A DNA stretch of 64,000 nucleotides from Mycolicibacterium rutilum (lineage in GTDB: Bacteria; Actinomycetota; Actinomycetes; Mycobacteriales; Mycobacteriaceae), in NCBI RefSeq assembly GCF_900108565.1, contig NZ_LT629971.1, forward strand, positions 4,650,001 to 4,714,000. The letters run 5' to 3'. Below are positions 36,573 to 44,776 of the stretch, in pieces. Position 1 is the stretch's first letter; every line of letters begins with the position of its first letter. Both the position numbers and the translations under genes were made by a program. The notes beneath the pieces were generated by a model. That model had not been told where the DNA came from. It saw nothing but the letters and a program-made list of their open reading frames with translations, and did not search any database.

Positions 36573-37202
36573 ATGGCCAAGCCGAGCGGACCGGCGGCGG
36601 ACGGCGCCACCCGGACGGCCGACGCCGACGCCCGGCCCAAGCGCTTCATGAAGTCGGCGTTGGAAATCCTGGGCGAGACGGGGCGCACCGACTTCACGGT
36701 GCTCGAGGTCGTCGAACGGTCGAAGACGTCGCTGCGGTCCTTCTACCAACACTTCTCGACCAAGGACGAACTGCTGCTCGCGCTGGTCGACAAGATCATG
36801 TCCGAGTCGACCCGGCGCTGGCGCGAGGACACCGACGGGCTGCCGGCGCCGGCCGCGCTGCGGGTCTTCATCGACCGGGTCTGCACTCCGCCGGAGACCA
36901 CCACCCAGGACAAGGTCAACCGCGGTCTGACCAACTACAACGACCGGCTCGCGGAGACCCTGCCGCGCGAATACGCCCGCGTCCTCGCCCCGGTCCACGA
37001 GCTGATCAAGGACATCATCAACCGCGGCATCGCCGAGGGCGTGTTCCGCGCCGACCTCAACGTCGACGCCCGGGCGGCGCTGATCATGCAGTCCTCGCTG
37101 GGCGCGATCCGGCTACAGGTGCTCGGCGCCGAACTCAGCGGCGTGCCGGTCGACGCCGACGACATCTACGCCTACTGCCTGAGCGGCCTCACCCACGCCT
37201 GA
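36573..37202 (+). CDS. TetR-family transcriptional regulator
   Basis: This 209-residue regulator carries its helix-turn-helix at about residues 20-66 (FMKSALEILGETGRTDFTVLEVVERSKTSLRSFYQHFSTKDELLLALVDKI). The SLRSFYQHF form is the recognition helix. A ligand-binding C-terminal domain follows. ATG 36573 is chosen because GGAAGG lies eight bases upstream; a GTG three codons earlier is too close to it. Matching palindromes occur upstream of this gene and upstream of the amidohydrolase. It probably controls the flanking thioesterase and the downstream catabolic genes in response to an acyl-CoA or aromatic ligand. Confidence 0.93.
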   Translation: MAKPSGPAADGATRTADADARPKRFMKSALEILGETGRTDFTVLEVVERSKTSLRSFYQHFSTKDELLLALVDKIMSESTRRWREDTDGLPAPAALRVFIDRVCTPPETTTQDKVNRGLTNYNDRLAETLPREYARVLAPVHELIKDIINRGIAEGVFRADLNVDARAALIMQSSLGAIRLQVLGAELSGVPVDADDIYAYCLSGLTHA

Positions 37203-37210
37203 CACCGTCT

Positions 37211-37256
37211 GACCTGCAGAGAAGACCCCTCTCCAGGACTGCTGTATCTGCAGGTC
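37211..37256. terminator. Possible terminator of the TetR gene
   Basis: GACCTGCAG at 37211-37219 and its exact complement at 37248-37256 flank 28 bases just after the TetR stop and just before operator site 2. The long loop makes termination uncertain; the arms could also be a second regulatory dyad. Confidence 0.35.
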
Positions 37257-37261
37257 CCCGA

Positions 37262-37280
37262 GTGGTAATGTCATTACCAC
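37262..37280. promoter_or_regulatory. TetR operator, site 2 (perfect palindrome)
   Basis: GTGGTAATGTCATTACCAC is a perfect 19-base odd palindrome centred on T37271, 31 bp upstream of the amidohydrolase ATG. It contains the core of site 1 (36528-36542), making it the strongest operator candidate in the window. Confidence 0.85.
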
Positions 37281-37311
37281 CAGCCGCAAAGCACACTTCC
37301 AGGAGGCGTAC

Positions 37312-38535
37312 ATGGCCCGCCAACTGTCCTATCCGGTGTTCGACGCCGACAACCACTTCTATGAGCCGAAGGAGGCGCTGACCAAGTTCCTCCCGGACCA
37401 TCGCAAACACGTCATCGACTACATCGAGGTCCGCGGCCGCACCAAGATCATGGTGCGCAACCAGGTCAGCGACTACATCCCCAACCCGACGTTCGAGGTC
37501 GTCGCGCGGCCCGGCGCGCAGGAGGAGTACTTCAAGCACGGCAGCGGCGGCAAGAGCTTCCGCGAGGTGATGGGCAAGCCGATGAAGGCGATCCCGGCGT
37601 TCCGCGAACCCGCCGCGCGGCTCGAGGTGATGGACGGCCTCGGGCTGGACTACTCGCTGATGTTCCCGACCCTGGCCAGCCTGGTCGAGGAACGGATGAA
37701 GGACGATCCGGAGCTGATCCTCGACGTCATCCACGCGCTCAACGAGTGGATGTATGAGACGTGGCAGTTCAACTACGAGGACCGAATCTTCTCCACCCCG
37801 GTGATCAACCTCGGCATCGTCGACCGCGCGCTCGAGGAACTCGAATGGTGCCTGGAGCGCGGCGCCAAGACCGTGCTCGTGCGGCCCGCGCCGGTGCCCG
37901 GGGTCCGCGGCACGCGGTCGTTCGGGCTGCCCGAGTTCGACCCGTTCTGGGACGCGTGCGTCAAGGCCGGCATCCCGGTCTCGATGCACGCCTCGGACTC
38001 CGGCTACGCCGAATACCTCAACGACTGGGAACCGGCCGACGAGTACCTGCCGTTCAAACCGACCGCGTTCCGGATGGTGTCGATGGGCAAGCGACCGATC
38101 GAGGACTCGATGGCCGCACTCGTGTGCCACGGTGCGCTGACCCGCAACCCCGACCTGCGCATCCTGTCGATCGAGAACGGCGCCGACTGGGTGCCCTACC
38201 TGTTCAAGCAGTTCGACGGCGTCTACAAGAAGATGCCGCAGGAGTTCCCGGAAAACCCCATCGAGGCGTTCAAGCGCGGCGTGTACGTCGCACCGTTCTG
38301 GGAGGACGACTTCGCCAAGATGGCCGATCTCATCGGCGTCGACCGGGTGATCTTCGGATCCGACTGGCCGCACCCCGAGGGTCTCGCCGAGCCGACGCAC
38401 CTGATCGACGACCTGCAGGGCCTCGACGAAGAAGGCCAGCGGAAGGTGATGGGCGGCAACATGATCGATCTGTTCAAGGTGCCCAACGAGATCGTCCACA
38501 ACCCGGACGTGCCCGCGCTCGTCATCCCCGCCTGA
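37312..38535 (+). CDS. Amidohydrolase-family protein (amidohydrolase 2)
   Basis: This 407-residue metal-dependent hydrolase or decarboxylase has an amidohydrolase-2 barrel. It carries YPVFDADNHFYEPKEALTKFLPD at the N-terminus (metal-site histidine H15), VSMHASDSGYAEY mid-protein and the C-terminal FGSDWPHPEGLAEPTHLIDDL with the metal-site aspartate. This subfamily is widespread in mycobacteria next to acyl-CoA dehydrogenases, but reactions are generally unassigned; decarboxylation or C-C hydrolysis is possible. The gene starts behind the perfect TetR palindrome and AGGAGGCG, and leads into two acyl-CoA dehydrogenase genes. Confidence 0.88.
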   Translation: MARQLSYPVFDADNHFYEPKEALTKFLPDHRKHVIDYIEVRGRTKIMVRNQVSDYIPNPTFEVVARPGAQEEYFKHGSGGKSFREVMGKPMKAIPAFREPAARLEVMDGLGLDYSLMFPTLASLVEERMKDDPELILDVIHALNEWMYETWQFNYEDRIFSTPVINLGIVDRALEELEWCLERGAKTVLVRPAPVPGVRGTRSFGLPEFDPFWDACVKAGIPVSMHASDSGYAEYLNDWEPADEYLPFKPTAFRMVSMGKRPIEDSMAALVCHGALTRNPDLRILSIENGADWVPYLFKQFDGVYKKMPQEFPENPIEAFKRGVYVAPFWEDDFAKMADLIGVDRVIFGSDWPHPEGLAEPTHLIDDLQGLDEEGQRKVMGGNMIDLFKVPNEIVHNPDVPALVIPA

Positions 38536-38543
38536 CCCCTGTC

Positions 38544-38581
38544 GCGAATGTGCGTGCCGATCCCTCGGCACGCACATTCGC
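38544..38581. repeat. Perfect 17-bp hairpin between co-directional genes
   Basis: GCGAATGTGCGTGCCGA (38544-38560) and its exact complement (38565-38581) flank a four-base loop. It lies between the amidohydrolase and acyl-CoA dehydrogenase genes. It could attenuate or process the operon transcript; its compact form also suggests a dispersed palindromic element. Confidence 0.7.
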
Positions 38582-38602
38582 ACGACTACGAAACGAGAGC
38601 CC

Positions 38603-39745
38603 GTGACCGCGAACAACGGTACGAACCCCGAGGTGCTGCTCTTCGCCTCGACGACGCAGTCCTTCCTGGAAAAGGAAGTGCCGCTGAGCCGAATCCGCGA
38701 GATGCACGAGGACGGCATCGCGTTCGACGCCGGTTGGTGGCGCCGGGCCGCCGAGCTCGGCTGGACCAGCCTGCTGGTGCCCGAAGAACTCGGCGGGGGA
38801 AGCGTTTCCGGTGACGGGGTCAAGGATCTGGCGCTGGTCGCCGAGATCGCGGGCAAGACCGTCGCCCCGGGACCGTTGCATCCGGTCAGCACCGTGCTCG
38901 CCGGGCTGGTCGAGACCCCGGACGGCCACGAAGACACCATCGAGGCGTTGGTCGCCGGCGAGGCCGTGGCGTCCTGGGCGGTCTACGAGCCCGGGCGGGC
39001 GTGGTCGCCGCTCACGCCGTCGGTGACCGCGACCGCGACCGACAGCGGTTACCGGCTCGACGGCGTCAAAGATCGCGTCGAGGCCGGCGCCGACAGCCAG
39101 ATCTTCCTCGTCACAGCCCAATCCGACGACGGTGTCCGGCAATTCCTGGTGCCTGCTGACGCGACCGGCGTGCGGGTGGAACGGCAGCGCTCGCTCGACA
39201 TGGTCAAGAGCTACGCGCGAGTGGAGTTCGACGGCGTCGAGGTCGACGCGAGCGCGGCCGTCGGCTCCGCCGAACAGACCCCGGCGCTGATCGAGCGCCA
39301 ATCCCAGATCACCACGCTGCTGCAGTGCGCCGAGATGGTCGGCATCCTGGAAACCGTGCTGGCGTTCACGATCCAGTGGGGCTTCGACCGGCACTCGTTC
39401 GGTCGCCCGCTGGGTTCGTACCAGGCGCTCAAGCACAAATACGCCGATCTGAAGATCTGGTTCGAAGGATGCCGCGCCGCGACCAACGCCGCGGCCGCCG
39501 CCGTGGCGGCGCGCGCGCCGGGCGCTGCGATGGCGGTCAGCGTCGCGAAATCGTATGTGGGCGAATACGCGCCGGGCATGCTGCAGCTGTGCGTGCAGTT
39601 GCACGGCGGGATCGGGGTGACGTGGGAGCACGATCTGCACCTGTTCCTGCGCCGGGTCACGTTGTACCGCTCGCTGTTCGGCACCCCTGAGGACCACAAC
39701 CTGCGCGTGTACTCGCTGACCAAGGACATGGAGCAAGCGTCATGA
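38603..39745 (+). CDS. Acyl-CoA dehydrogenase family protein (partner subunit type)
   Basis: This 380-residue acyl-CoA dehydrogenase starts at GTG 38603. It contains GWTSLLVPEELGGG, a reduced middle domain lacking a clear TEP motif (ASWAVYEPGRAWSP takes its place), RHSFGRPLGSYQALKHKYADL and the C-terminal QLHGGIGVTWEHDLHLFLRR. This pattern matches the smaller subunit of mycobacterial alpha2beta2 dehydrogenases, which lack one FAD or catalytic element and need a partner. The next gene begins within its stop (ATGA), consistent with a heteromeric enzyme. The substrate is unknown, but steroid side-chain or aromatic acyl-CoA types are common for such pairs. Confidence 0.87.
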   Translation: MTANNGTNPEVLLFASTTQSFLEKEVPLSRIREMHEDGIAFDAGWWRRAAELGWTSLLVPEELGGGSVSGDGVKDLALVAEIAGKTVAPGPLHPVSTVLAGLVETPDGHEDTIEALVAGEAVASWAVYEPGRAWSPLTPSVTATATDSGYRLDGVKDRVEAGADSQIFLVTAQSDDGVRQFLVPADATGVRVERQRSLDMVKSYARVEFDGVEVDASAAVGSAEQTPALIERQSQITTLLQCAEMVGILETVLAFTIQWGFDRHSFGRPLGSYQALKHKYADLKIWFEGCRAATNAAAAAVAARAPGAAMAVSVAKSYVGEYAPGMLQLCVQLHGGIGVTWEHDLHLFLRRVTLYRSLFGTPEDHNLRVYSLTKDMEQAS

Positions 39746-41001
39746 CCGAGACGACATCGGCCCCGCCCGCCGCCCCGACGGAGTCGGTGGAGGAGTTCGC
39801 GGCCCGTGCGGAGGCGTGGCTGGCCGAGAACATGCCGCCGATCGACCCGACCGACCCGCCCGAGCACGACCGCGGCGAAGAGGAACCGTGGCAGCGGGCG
39901 CGCGAACTGCAGAAGAAGTTGTGGGAGGGCGGATTCGCCGGCATCTGCTTCCCCACCGAGTACGGCGGGCTGGGGTTGCCGATCGCCTACCAGAAGGCGT
40001 TCGACAACGTCTCGCGGTCCTACGAGCTGCCGATCATCCTCAACACGCCGACGTTCACGATCTGCGCCGCGACGATCCTCGACACCGGCAGCGAGGAGCA
40101 GAAGCGCCGGCACATCTCCGCGGTGCTGCGCGGTGACGAGGTGCTGGTGCAGTTGCTGTCCGAACCCAGCGGCGGCTCGGACCTCGCGGGTGTCATCACG
40201 CGCGCCGACCGCCAGGGCGACAAGTGGGTGATCAACGGGGCAAAGACCTGGAGCACCAGCGCCTTCGCCGCCGACTACGGCCTGATGCTGGCCCGCACCG
40301 ACTGGGACGTGCCCAAGCACGAGGGCCTGACGATGTTCCTGGTGCCGATCAACAGCCCCGGAATCACGTTGCGCCGCATCAAGCAGGTCAACGGTTCGGT
40401 CGAGTTCTGCGAGGAGTTCTTCGACAACCTCGAACTCGGCGACGACGCGGTGGTCGGCGAGGTGAACGGCGGCTGGCACGTCGCGTCTCGCCAGCTCTAC
40501 CACGAGCGGCGCGCGGTCGGCGGCGGGTCGGAGTTCGCCAGCGGCATCGGCGCCGAGGGCAAGTCCGATGTGCCGACGAATTACGTTGAGCTGTTGGAGA
40601 AGTCGGGCCAGGCCGACAATGTCCGGCTGCAGGAGATGGCGGGTCGCGCCCTGGTCCACCGGGCGGTCCGCGAGCAGTTGATCGACCACGTCTACCACGG
40701 CGTGCTCGACGGGTCGCTGCCCCCGGCCGCCGGGTCCATCATCCGCATCGCGCACGCCGACGTGCACCACGTCGAGTTCGACACCGCGCTGGCGATCACC
40801 GGAAGTGCCGGTGTGATCGACGTCGACGGTGCGCTGATCCGCCACGGCGAGCGCTACCTGTCGCGGCAGGCGGCCGCGCTGGGCGGCGGCACCACCGAGA
40901 TCGCCCGCAACATCATCGGCGAACGCGTGCTCGGTTTCCCGCGCGAACCGGCCGCCGACCGCGGCGTGCCGTTCAAAGAGGTCAAGCGCAACAAGAGCTG
41001 A
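39742..41001 (+). CDS. Acyl-CoA dehydrogenase (catalytic partner type)
   Basis: This 419-residue acyl-CoA dehydrogenase is the larger of the pair. It has KKLWEGGFAGICFPTEYGGLGLP, the middle-domain LLSEPSGGSDLAG and WVINGAKTWSTSA (flavin contacts), and the C-terminal AALGGGTTEIARNIIGERVLGFPRE. The ATG overlaps the upstream dehydrogenase stop by 4 bp, so equal synthesis is expected and an obligate complex is likely. It removes two hydrogens from an acyl-CoA at C2-C3 and passes electrons to ETF. It ends six bases before the convergent radical SAM gene. Confidence 0.9.
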   Translation: MTETTSAPPAAPTESVEEFAARAEAWLAENMPPIDPTDPPEHDRGEEEPWQRARELQKKLWEGGFAGICFPTEYGGLGLPIAYQKAFDNVSRSYELPIILNTPTFTICAATILDTGSEEQKRRHISAVLRGDEVLVQLLSEPSGGSDLAGVITRADRQGDKWVINGAKTWSTSAFAADYGLMLARTDWDVPKHEGLTMFLVPINSPGITLRRIKQVNGSVEFCEEFFDNLELGDDAVVGEVNGGWHVASRQLYHERRAVGGGSEFASGIGAEGKSDVPTNYVELLEKSGQADNVRLQEMAGRALVHRAVREQLIDHVYHGVLDGSLPPAAGSIIRIAHADVHHVEFDTALAITGSAGVIDVDGALIRHGERYLSRQAAALGGGTTEIARNIIGERVLGFPREPAADRGVPFKEVKRNKS

Positions 41002-41007
41002 CAGCGC

Positions 41008-42051
41008 TCAGAACAGGGTGGGCTGCAACATTGGCGCGGGTGGCGGCGGCACCTCAGCGGCACGGAAGGACCGGCGGTCGCGGCACAGCCCGTGCCTGGC
41101 GACCAACGGAGCGGCCCTGTCCTGCAACATCTTCCGGTAGTCCTGCGGCAGATACGCCCCGCGACGGTACAGCTCCCGGTACTTCGGCACCAGCTCGGGA
41201 TGGGAGCGGGCCAGCCAGTCCATGAACCACCCCCGCGTCGAGCCGCGCAGGTGCAGCCCGAACACGGTGACGCTGGTGGCGCCGGCGGCCGCGATCCCGG
41301 CGAGCAGCCCGTCGAGGTGCTCGACGGAGTCGGTCAGGTGCGGCAGCACGGGCGCGACCATCACGTGGCAGTCCAGGCCGGCGTCGCGGATCGCGGCGAT
41401 CAACGCGAGACGGGCCTGCGGTGTGGGGGTCCCCGGTTCGAGGTCGCCGTGCAGCACCGGATCGCCCACCGCGAGCGACACCGCAACGCTGACGTCGACG
41501 CGACGGGCGGCCTCGGTGATCAGCGGCAGATCCCGGCGCAGCAGGGTGCCCTTCGTGAGTATCGAGAACGGGGTCCCGGAGTCGGCCAGCGCCGAGATGA
41601 TGCCCGGCATCAACGCGTAGCGGCCCTCGGCGCGCTGATACGGGTCGGTGTTGGTGCCCAGTGCCACCGTCTCGCGGTGCCACGACGGGCGCGACAGTTC
41701 CCGGCGCAGCACGTCGACGACGTTGGTCTTGACCACGACCTGGCTGTCGAAGTCAGTGCCGCAGTCCAGGTCGAGATACTCGTGGGTGGGCCGGGCGAAG
41801 CAGTAGCGGCAGGCGTGCGAGCAGCCTCGGTAGCCGTTGACGGTGAACTTGAACGGCAGCATCGTCGGAGCCGGCCTGCCGGCGACATTGGGCCGAGCAT
41901 TGGGCACCTTGTTCAATGCGGACTTGCACAGGACCTCGTGGAAGGTGATCCCCTCGAACTGCGGTGTGCGTACGCTTCGCACGAAGCCGATCCGCTGCAG
42001 CCCGGGCAGCGCCCCGTCGTCGACTCCGACGCCCTGTCCGTCCCACCGCAT
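41008..42051 (-). CDS. Radical SAM protein of the Rv2578c family, SOS-controlled
   Basis: This 347-residue radical SAM protein has the cluster motif CSHACRYCFARPTHEYL (CxxxCxxC, binding a 4Fe-4S cluster). GTNTDPYQRAEGRYALM and LTKGTLLRRDL follow, as in the spore-photoproduct-lyase-like SplB group. A DNA-repair or nucleic-acid role is plausible but unproven. Start ATG 42051 (MRWDGQGVGVDDGALPG) is chosen over ATG 42060. It gives the N-terminus I recall for Rv2578c, and the inferred promoter would place the transcript start at this ATG. The upstream LexA box is perfect. Confidence 0.9.
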   Translation of the reverse strand: MRWDGQGVGVDDGALPGLQRIGFVRSVRTPQFEGITFHEVLCKSALNKVPNARPNVAGRPAPTMLPFKFTVNGYRGCSHACRYCFARPTHEYLDLDCGTDFDSQVVVKTNVVDVLRRELSRPSWHRETVALGTNTDPYQRAEGRYALMPGIISALADSGTPFSILTKGTLLRRDLPLITEAARRVDVSVAVSLAVGDPVLHGDLEPGTPTPQARLALIAAIRDAGLDCHVMVAPVLPHLTDSVEHLDGLLAGIAAAGATSVTVFGLHLRGSTRGWFMDWLARSHPELVPKYRELYRRGAYLPQDYRKMLQDRAAPLVARHGLCRDRRSFRAAEVPPPPAPMLQPTLF

Positions 42052-42058
42052 ACGTCCC

Positions 42059-42087
42059 ATTCGAACTCATGTTCGATACGATGTCAA
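42059..42087 (-). promoter_or_regulatory. LexA (SOS) box embedded in a likely leaderless promoter
   Basis: TCGAAC-TCAT-GTTCGA at 42061-42076 is an exact match to the mycobacterial LexA consensus (TCGAAC, four bases, GTTCGA). On the minus strand TTGACA lies at 42087-42082 and TCGAAT at 42064-42059, with 17 bases between; the latter hexamer overlaps the box. The predicted transcript start falls at about the ATG at 42051. The box is also about 95 bp upstream of divergent helR. Confidence 0.85.
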
Positions 42088-42171
42088 GGTCGGCGCGCGC
42101 ACTCGGTGAGCAGGGGTACAAAGGAGATTCGGCGCTCGAGGGATCGAGACGATGAAGGAAAGTGGGGCGGC

Positions 42172-44355
42172 GTGCCGATCGACGGGTACGACGAGGAACT
42201 GCGCTCCGAGCAGCGCTACGTGGCCGGGCTGTACGAGCGGCTCGACGCCGAACGCGTGCGGGCCAAGGAGCGCTACGCCGCCGCGCTGCGCGGCACCGGC
42301 GGCGAGCTCGTCGACCGCGACGCCGAGGTGCGGGCCGAGGCCAAGCGGATGAACCGCCTCGACATCGCCGACCACGGACTGTGCTTCGGCCGCCTGGACA
42401 GCGTGTCGGGTGAACGCCGCTACATCGGCCGCATCGGGTTGCTCGACGAGACCAACGACTACGAGCCGGTGCTGATCGACTGGCGCGCACCCGCCGCTCG
42501 TGCCTTCTACGTCGCCACCGGCGCCCACCCCGAGGACATGCGGCGCCGCCGCCAGTTCCACACCCGCGGGCGCCGCGTCCTGGACTTCACCGACGAGGTC
42601 TTCGGCCGGCCCGGCGACGGGGAACGAGGCGACGCCGCGCTGCTGGCCGCGGTCAACGCGCCGCGCGGTGACGGGATGCGCGACATCGTCGCCACCATCC
42701 AGGCCGAGCAGGACGACATCATCCGGTCCGACCACGCGGGCGTGCTGGTCGTCGAGGGCGGGCCCGGCACCGGCAAGACCGTGGTGGCGCTGCACCGGGT
42801 GGCCTATCTGCTCTACACCCATCGCGACCGCATGGAGCGCCACGGCGTGCTGGTGATCGGCCCGAATCCCGCGTTCCTCGACCACATCAGCCGCGTGCTG
42901 CCGTCGCTGGGTGAGACCAACGTGGTGTTCATGACGACCGGTGACCTCGTCGGGGGTTTGCACGTCACCGCTCACGACGAGCCGGAGGTGGCGCGGCGCA
43001 AGGGCTCGCTGGCCATTCTCGAGGTGCTGGCCGCTGCGGTCGCCGACCGGCAACAGGTGCCCGCCGAGCCGCTGCCGATCAAGCTGGCCGACGTCACCGT
43101 GCGCATCGACGCCGAGACCGCGGAATGGGCCATCCAGGAGGCGCGTGACACCGGGTTGCCGCACAACGATGCGCGGGCGACGTTCGTCGACGTCATCACC
43201 TGGGTGCTCACCGAACGCGCGATCGCCCGAATCGGCAAGGGTTGGTTGACCGGTGCCGACAAGCAGGCGTGGGAGCACCTGCGCGCCGAACTGCTCGACG
43301 AACTCGGCGACCACGACGCGTTCGCGGCCGCGCTCGATCAGCTGTGGCCCGAGCTCACCCCGCAGTCGCTGCTGGCGGGGCTGTACGAGTCGCGCGACCG
43401 GCTGCGCGCCGCGGGGGCCGACGAGTCGCTGTGGCGCGCTCAGGGCGACGCGTGGACGGTCTCCGACGTGCCGCTGCTCGACGAGTTGGTCGATCTGCTC
43501 GGCGGCATCAAACCCGACCTGGCCGCTGAACGGGAGCGCCAGGAGGAGGCCGCGTACGCCGCGGGGGTGCTCGATCTGATGGTCGCGCGCGAGGACCTGA
43601 TGGACGACGAGGACCACCTGATCGCCTCGGACCTGTTGCACGCCGACGAGCTCGCCGACCGCTTCGCCGAGCGCGACACCCGCGAGGTCGCCGAACGCGC
43701 TGCCGCAGACCGGGATTGGACCTACGGGCACGTCGTCGTCGACGAGGCGCAGGAATTGTCGGAGATGGACTGGCGGGTGCTGATGCGCCGCTGCCCGGCC
43801 AAATCGTTCACCGTGGTGGGCGATCTCGCGCAGCGGCGGTCCGCGGCGGGCGCCACGTCCTGGGAGGCGGTGTTGCAACCGTATGTGCCGGGCCGCTGGG
43901 TGTACCGGTCGCTGACGGTGAACTACCGCACGCCGGCCGAGATCATGGCCGTCGCCTCGGCGCTGCTCGCCGAGTTCGCGCCAGGAGCGCAGCCACCCGA
44001 GTCGGTGCGCGCGTGCGGTGTGCGGCCCTGGTCGCGACCGGTCGACGACGACGAATTAGCTTCCGCGATAGCCGAATTCGTGCAGGACGAGGCGGGACGT
44101 GACGGCACCAGCGTGGTGATCGGGCCGCCCGGGGTGCCGGGGACGGTGCCGCCGTCGGAGACCAAGGGACTCGAGTTCGACGCGGTGCTCGTCGTCGACC
44201 CGGGCCGGATCCTCGCCGACGGGCCGCGCGGCGCCGCCGACCTCTACGTCGCGCTCACCCGGGCGACCCAGCGGCTGGGCGTGCTGCACCGCGACCCGTT
44301 GCCCGCGGTGCTGCACGGCCTGACCGAGCTGGAAACCGTCGCCGGTTCGGACTAA
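42172..44355 (+). CDS. helR: RNA polymerase recycling motor ATPase HelR (HelD family)
   Basis: This 727-residue UvrD-like superfamily 1 ATPase closely resembles HelD of M. smegmatis and HelR of M. abscessus. These proteins pull stalled or rifampicin-bound RNA polymerase off DNA; HelR contributes to rifampicin tolerance. The N-terminal coiled-coil arm is residues 1-60. Walker A GGPGTGKT is at 196-203, followed by Walker B VVVDEAQELSEMDW, GDLAQRRS, SETKGLEFDAVLVV and LYVALTRATQRLG. GTG 42172 is chosen; no in-frame ATG lies upstream before shadow of the radical SAM gene. No typical rifampicin-associated palindrome was seen upstream. Confidence 0.93.
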   Translation: MPIDGYDEELRSEQRYVAGLYERLDAERVRAKERYAAALRGTGGELVDRDAEVRAEAKRMNRLDIADHGLCFGRLDSVSGERRYIGRIGLLDETNDYEPVLIDWRAPAARAFYVATGAHPEDMRRRRQFHTRGRRVLDFTDEVFGRPGDGERGDAALLAAVNAPRGDGMRDIVATIQAEQDDIIRSDHAGVLVVEGGPGTGKTVVALHRVAYLLYTHRDRMERHGVLVIGPNPAFLDHISRVLPSLGETNVVFMTTGDLVGGLHVTAHDEPEVARRKGSLAILEVLAAAVADRQQVPAEPLPIKLADVTVRIDAETAEWAIQEARDTGLPHNDARATFVDVITWVLTERAIARIGKGWLTGADKQAWEHLRAELLDELGDHDAFAAALDQLWPELTPQSLLAGLYESRDRLRAAGADESLWRAQGDAWTVSDVPLLDELVDLLGGIKPDLAAERERQEEAAYAAGVLDLMVAREDLMDDEDHLIASDLLHADELADRFAERDTREVAERAAADRDWTYGHVVVDEAQELSEMDWRVLMRRCPAKSFTVVGDLAQRRSAAGATSWEAVLQPYVPGRWVYRSLTVNYRTPAEIMAVASALLAEFAPGAQPPESVRACGVRPWSRPVDDDELASAIAEFVQDEAGRDGTSVVIGPPGVPGTVPPSETKGLEFDAVLVVDPGRILADGPRGAADLYVALTRATQRLGVLHRDPLPAVLHGLTELETVAGSD

Positions 44356-44356
44356 C

Positions 44357-44776
44357 TCACCACTGGCTGAGCTGGCACTGCACCGTGTACGGGCCGTCCT
44401 GCTGCACGGCCACCTGACCGTCGATGGCGATCTCGCAGTGCGGAGTCGGCGGCGCCTGCATGGCGTGCACACCGGTGCTCGCGGTGAGGATCGCCCACTG
44501 CGGATCCTCCATGGTGGTTTCGAACACCCACGGCACGCCCGGCTGCAGCACGACCTCTTCCTTCTTGAGGTACGCGTAGGCGTCGGCGTTGTAGGCCTCC
44601 TTGCTCGGAGGCTGCGCAATCAGATAGTTCAGTTGGAAGTCCGCTGCGGTCGTCGACGTCAACGTGTACCGGACCACCTGACCGGCCGGCTGGGCTTGCG
44701 CCGTTGCATTGCTGACCGCGATGGACGCTGCTGCCAGCATGAACACCGCCCCAACTTTGGCTGTAGCTGTTCGCAT
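44357..44776 (-). CDS. Secreted MmpS-like protein
   Basis: This 139-residue protein has a signal peptide (MRTATAKVGAVFMLAAASIAVSNATAQA) and then a beta-rich domain. The domain reads VVRYTLTSTTAADFQLNYL, PGVPWVFETTMEDPQWAILTAST and a C-terminal pair of cysteines in PHCEIAIDGQ and YTVQCQL. The layout resembles the extracytoplasmic domain of MmpS proteins, where the two cysteines form a disulfide, but no MmpL transporter is adjacent. It may be a free-standing homologue. ATG 44776 gives a proper signal peptide. It ends one base from the convergent helR stop. Confidence 0.7.
   Translation of the reverse strand: MRTATAKVGAVFMLAAASIAVSNATAQAQPAGQVVRYTLTSTTAADFQLNYLIAQPPSKEAYNADAYAYLKKEEVVLQPGVPWVFETTMEDPQWAILTASTGVHAMQAPPTPHCEIAIDGQVAVQQDGPYTVQCQLSQW

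Noticed and set aside
42077..42171. Rifampicin-associated inverted repeat upstream of helR
   Set aside because: No long inverted repeat other than the LexA box is present in this gap.
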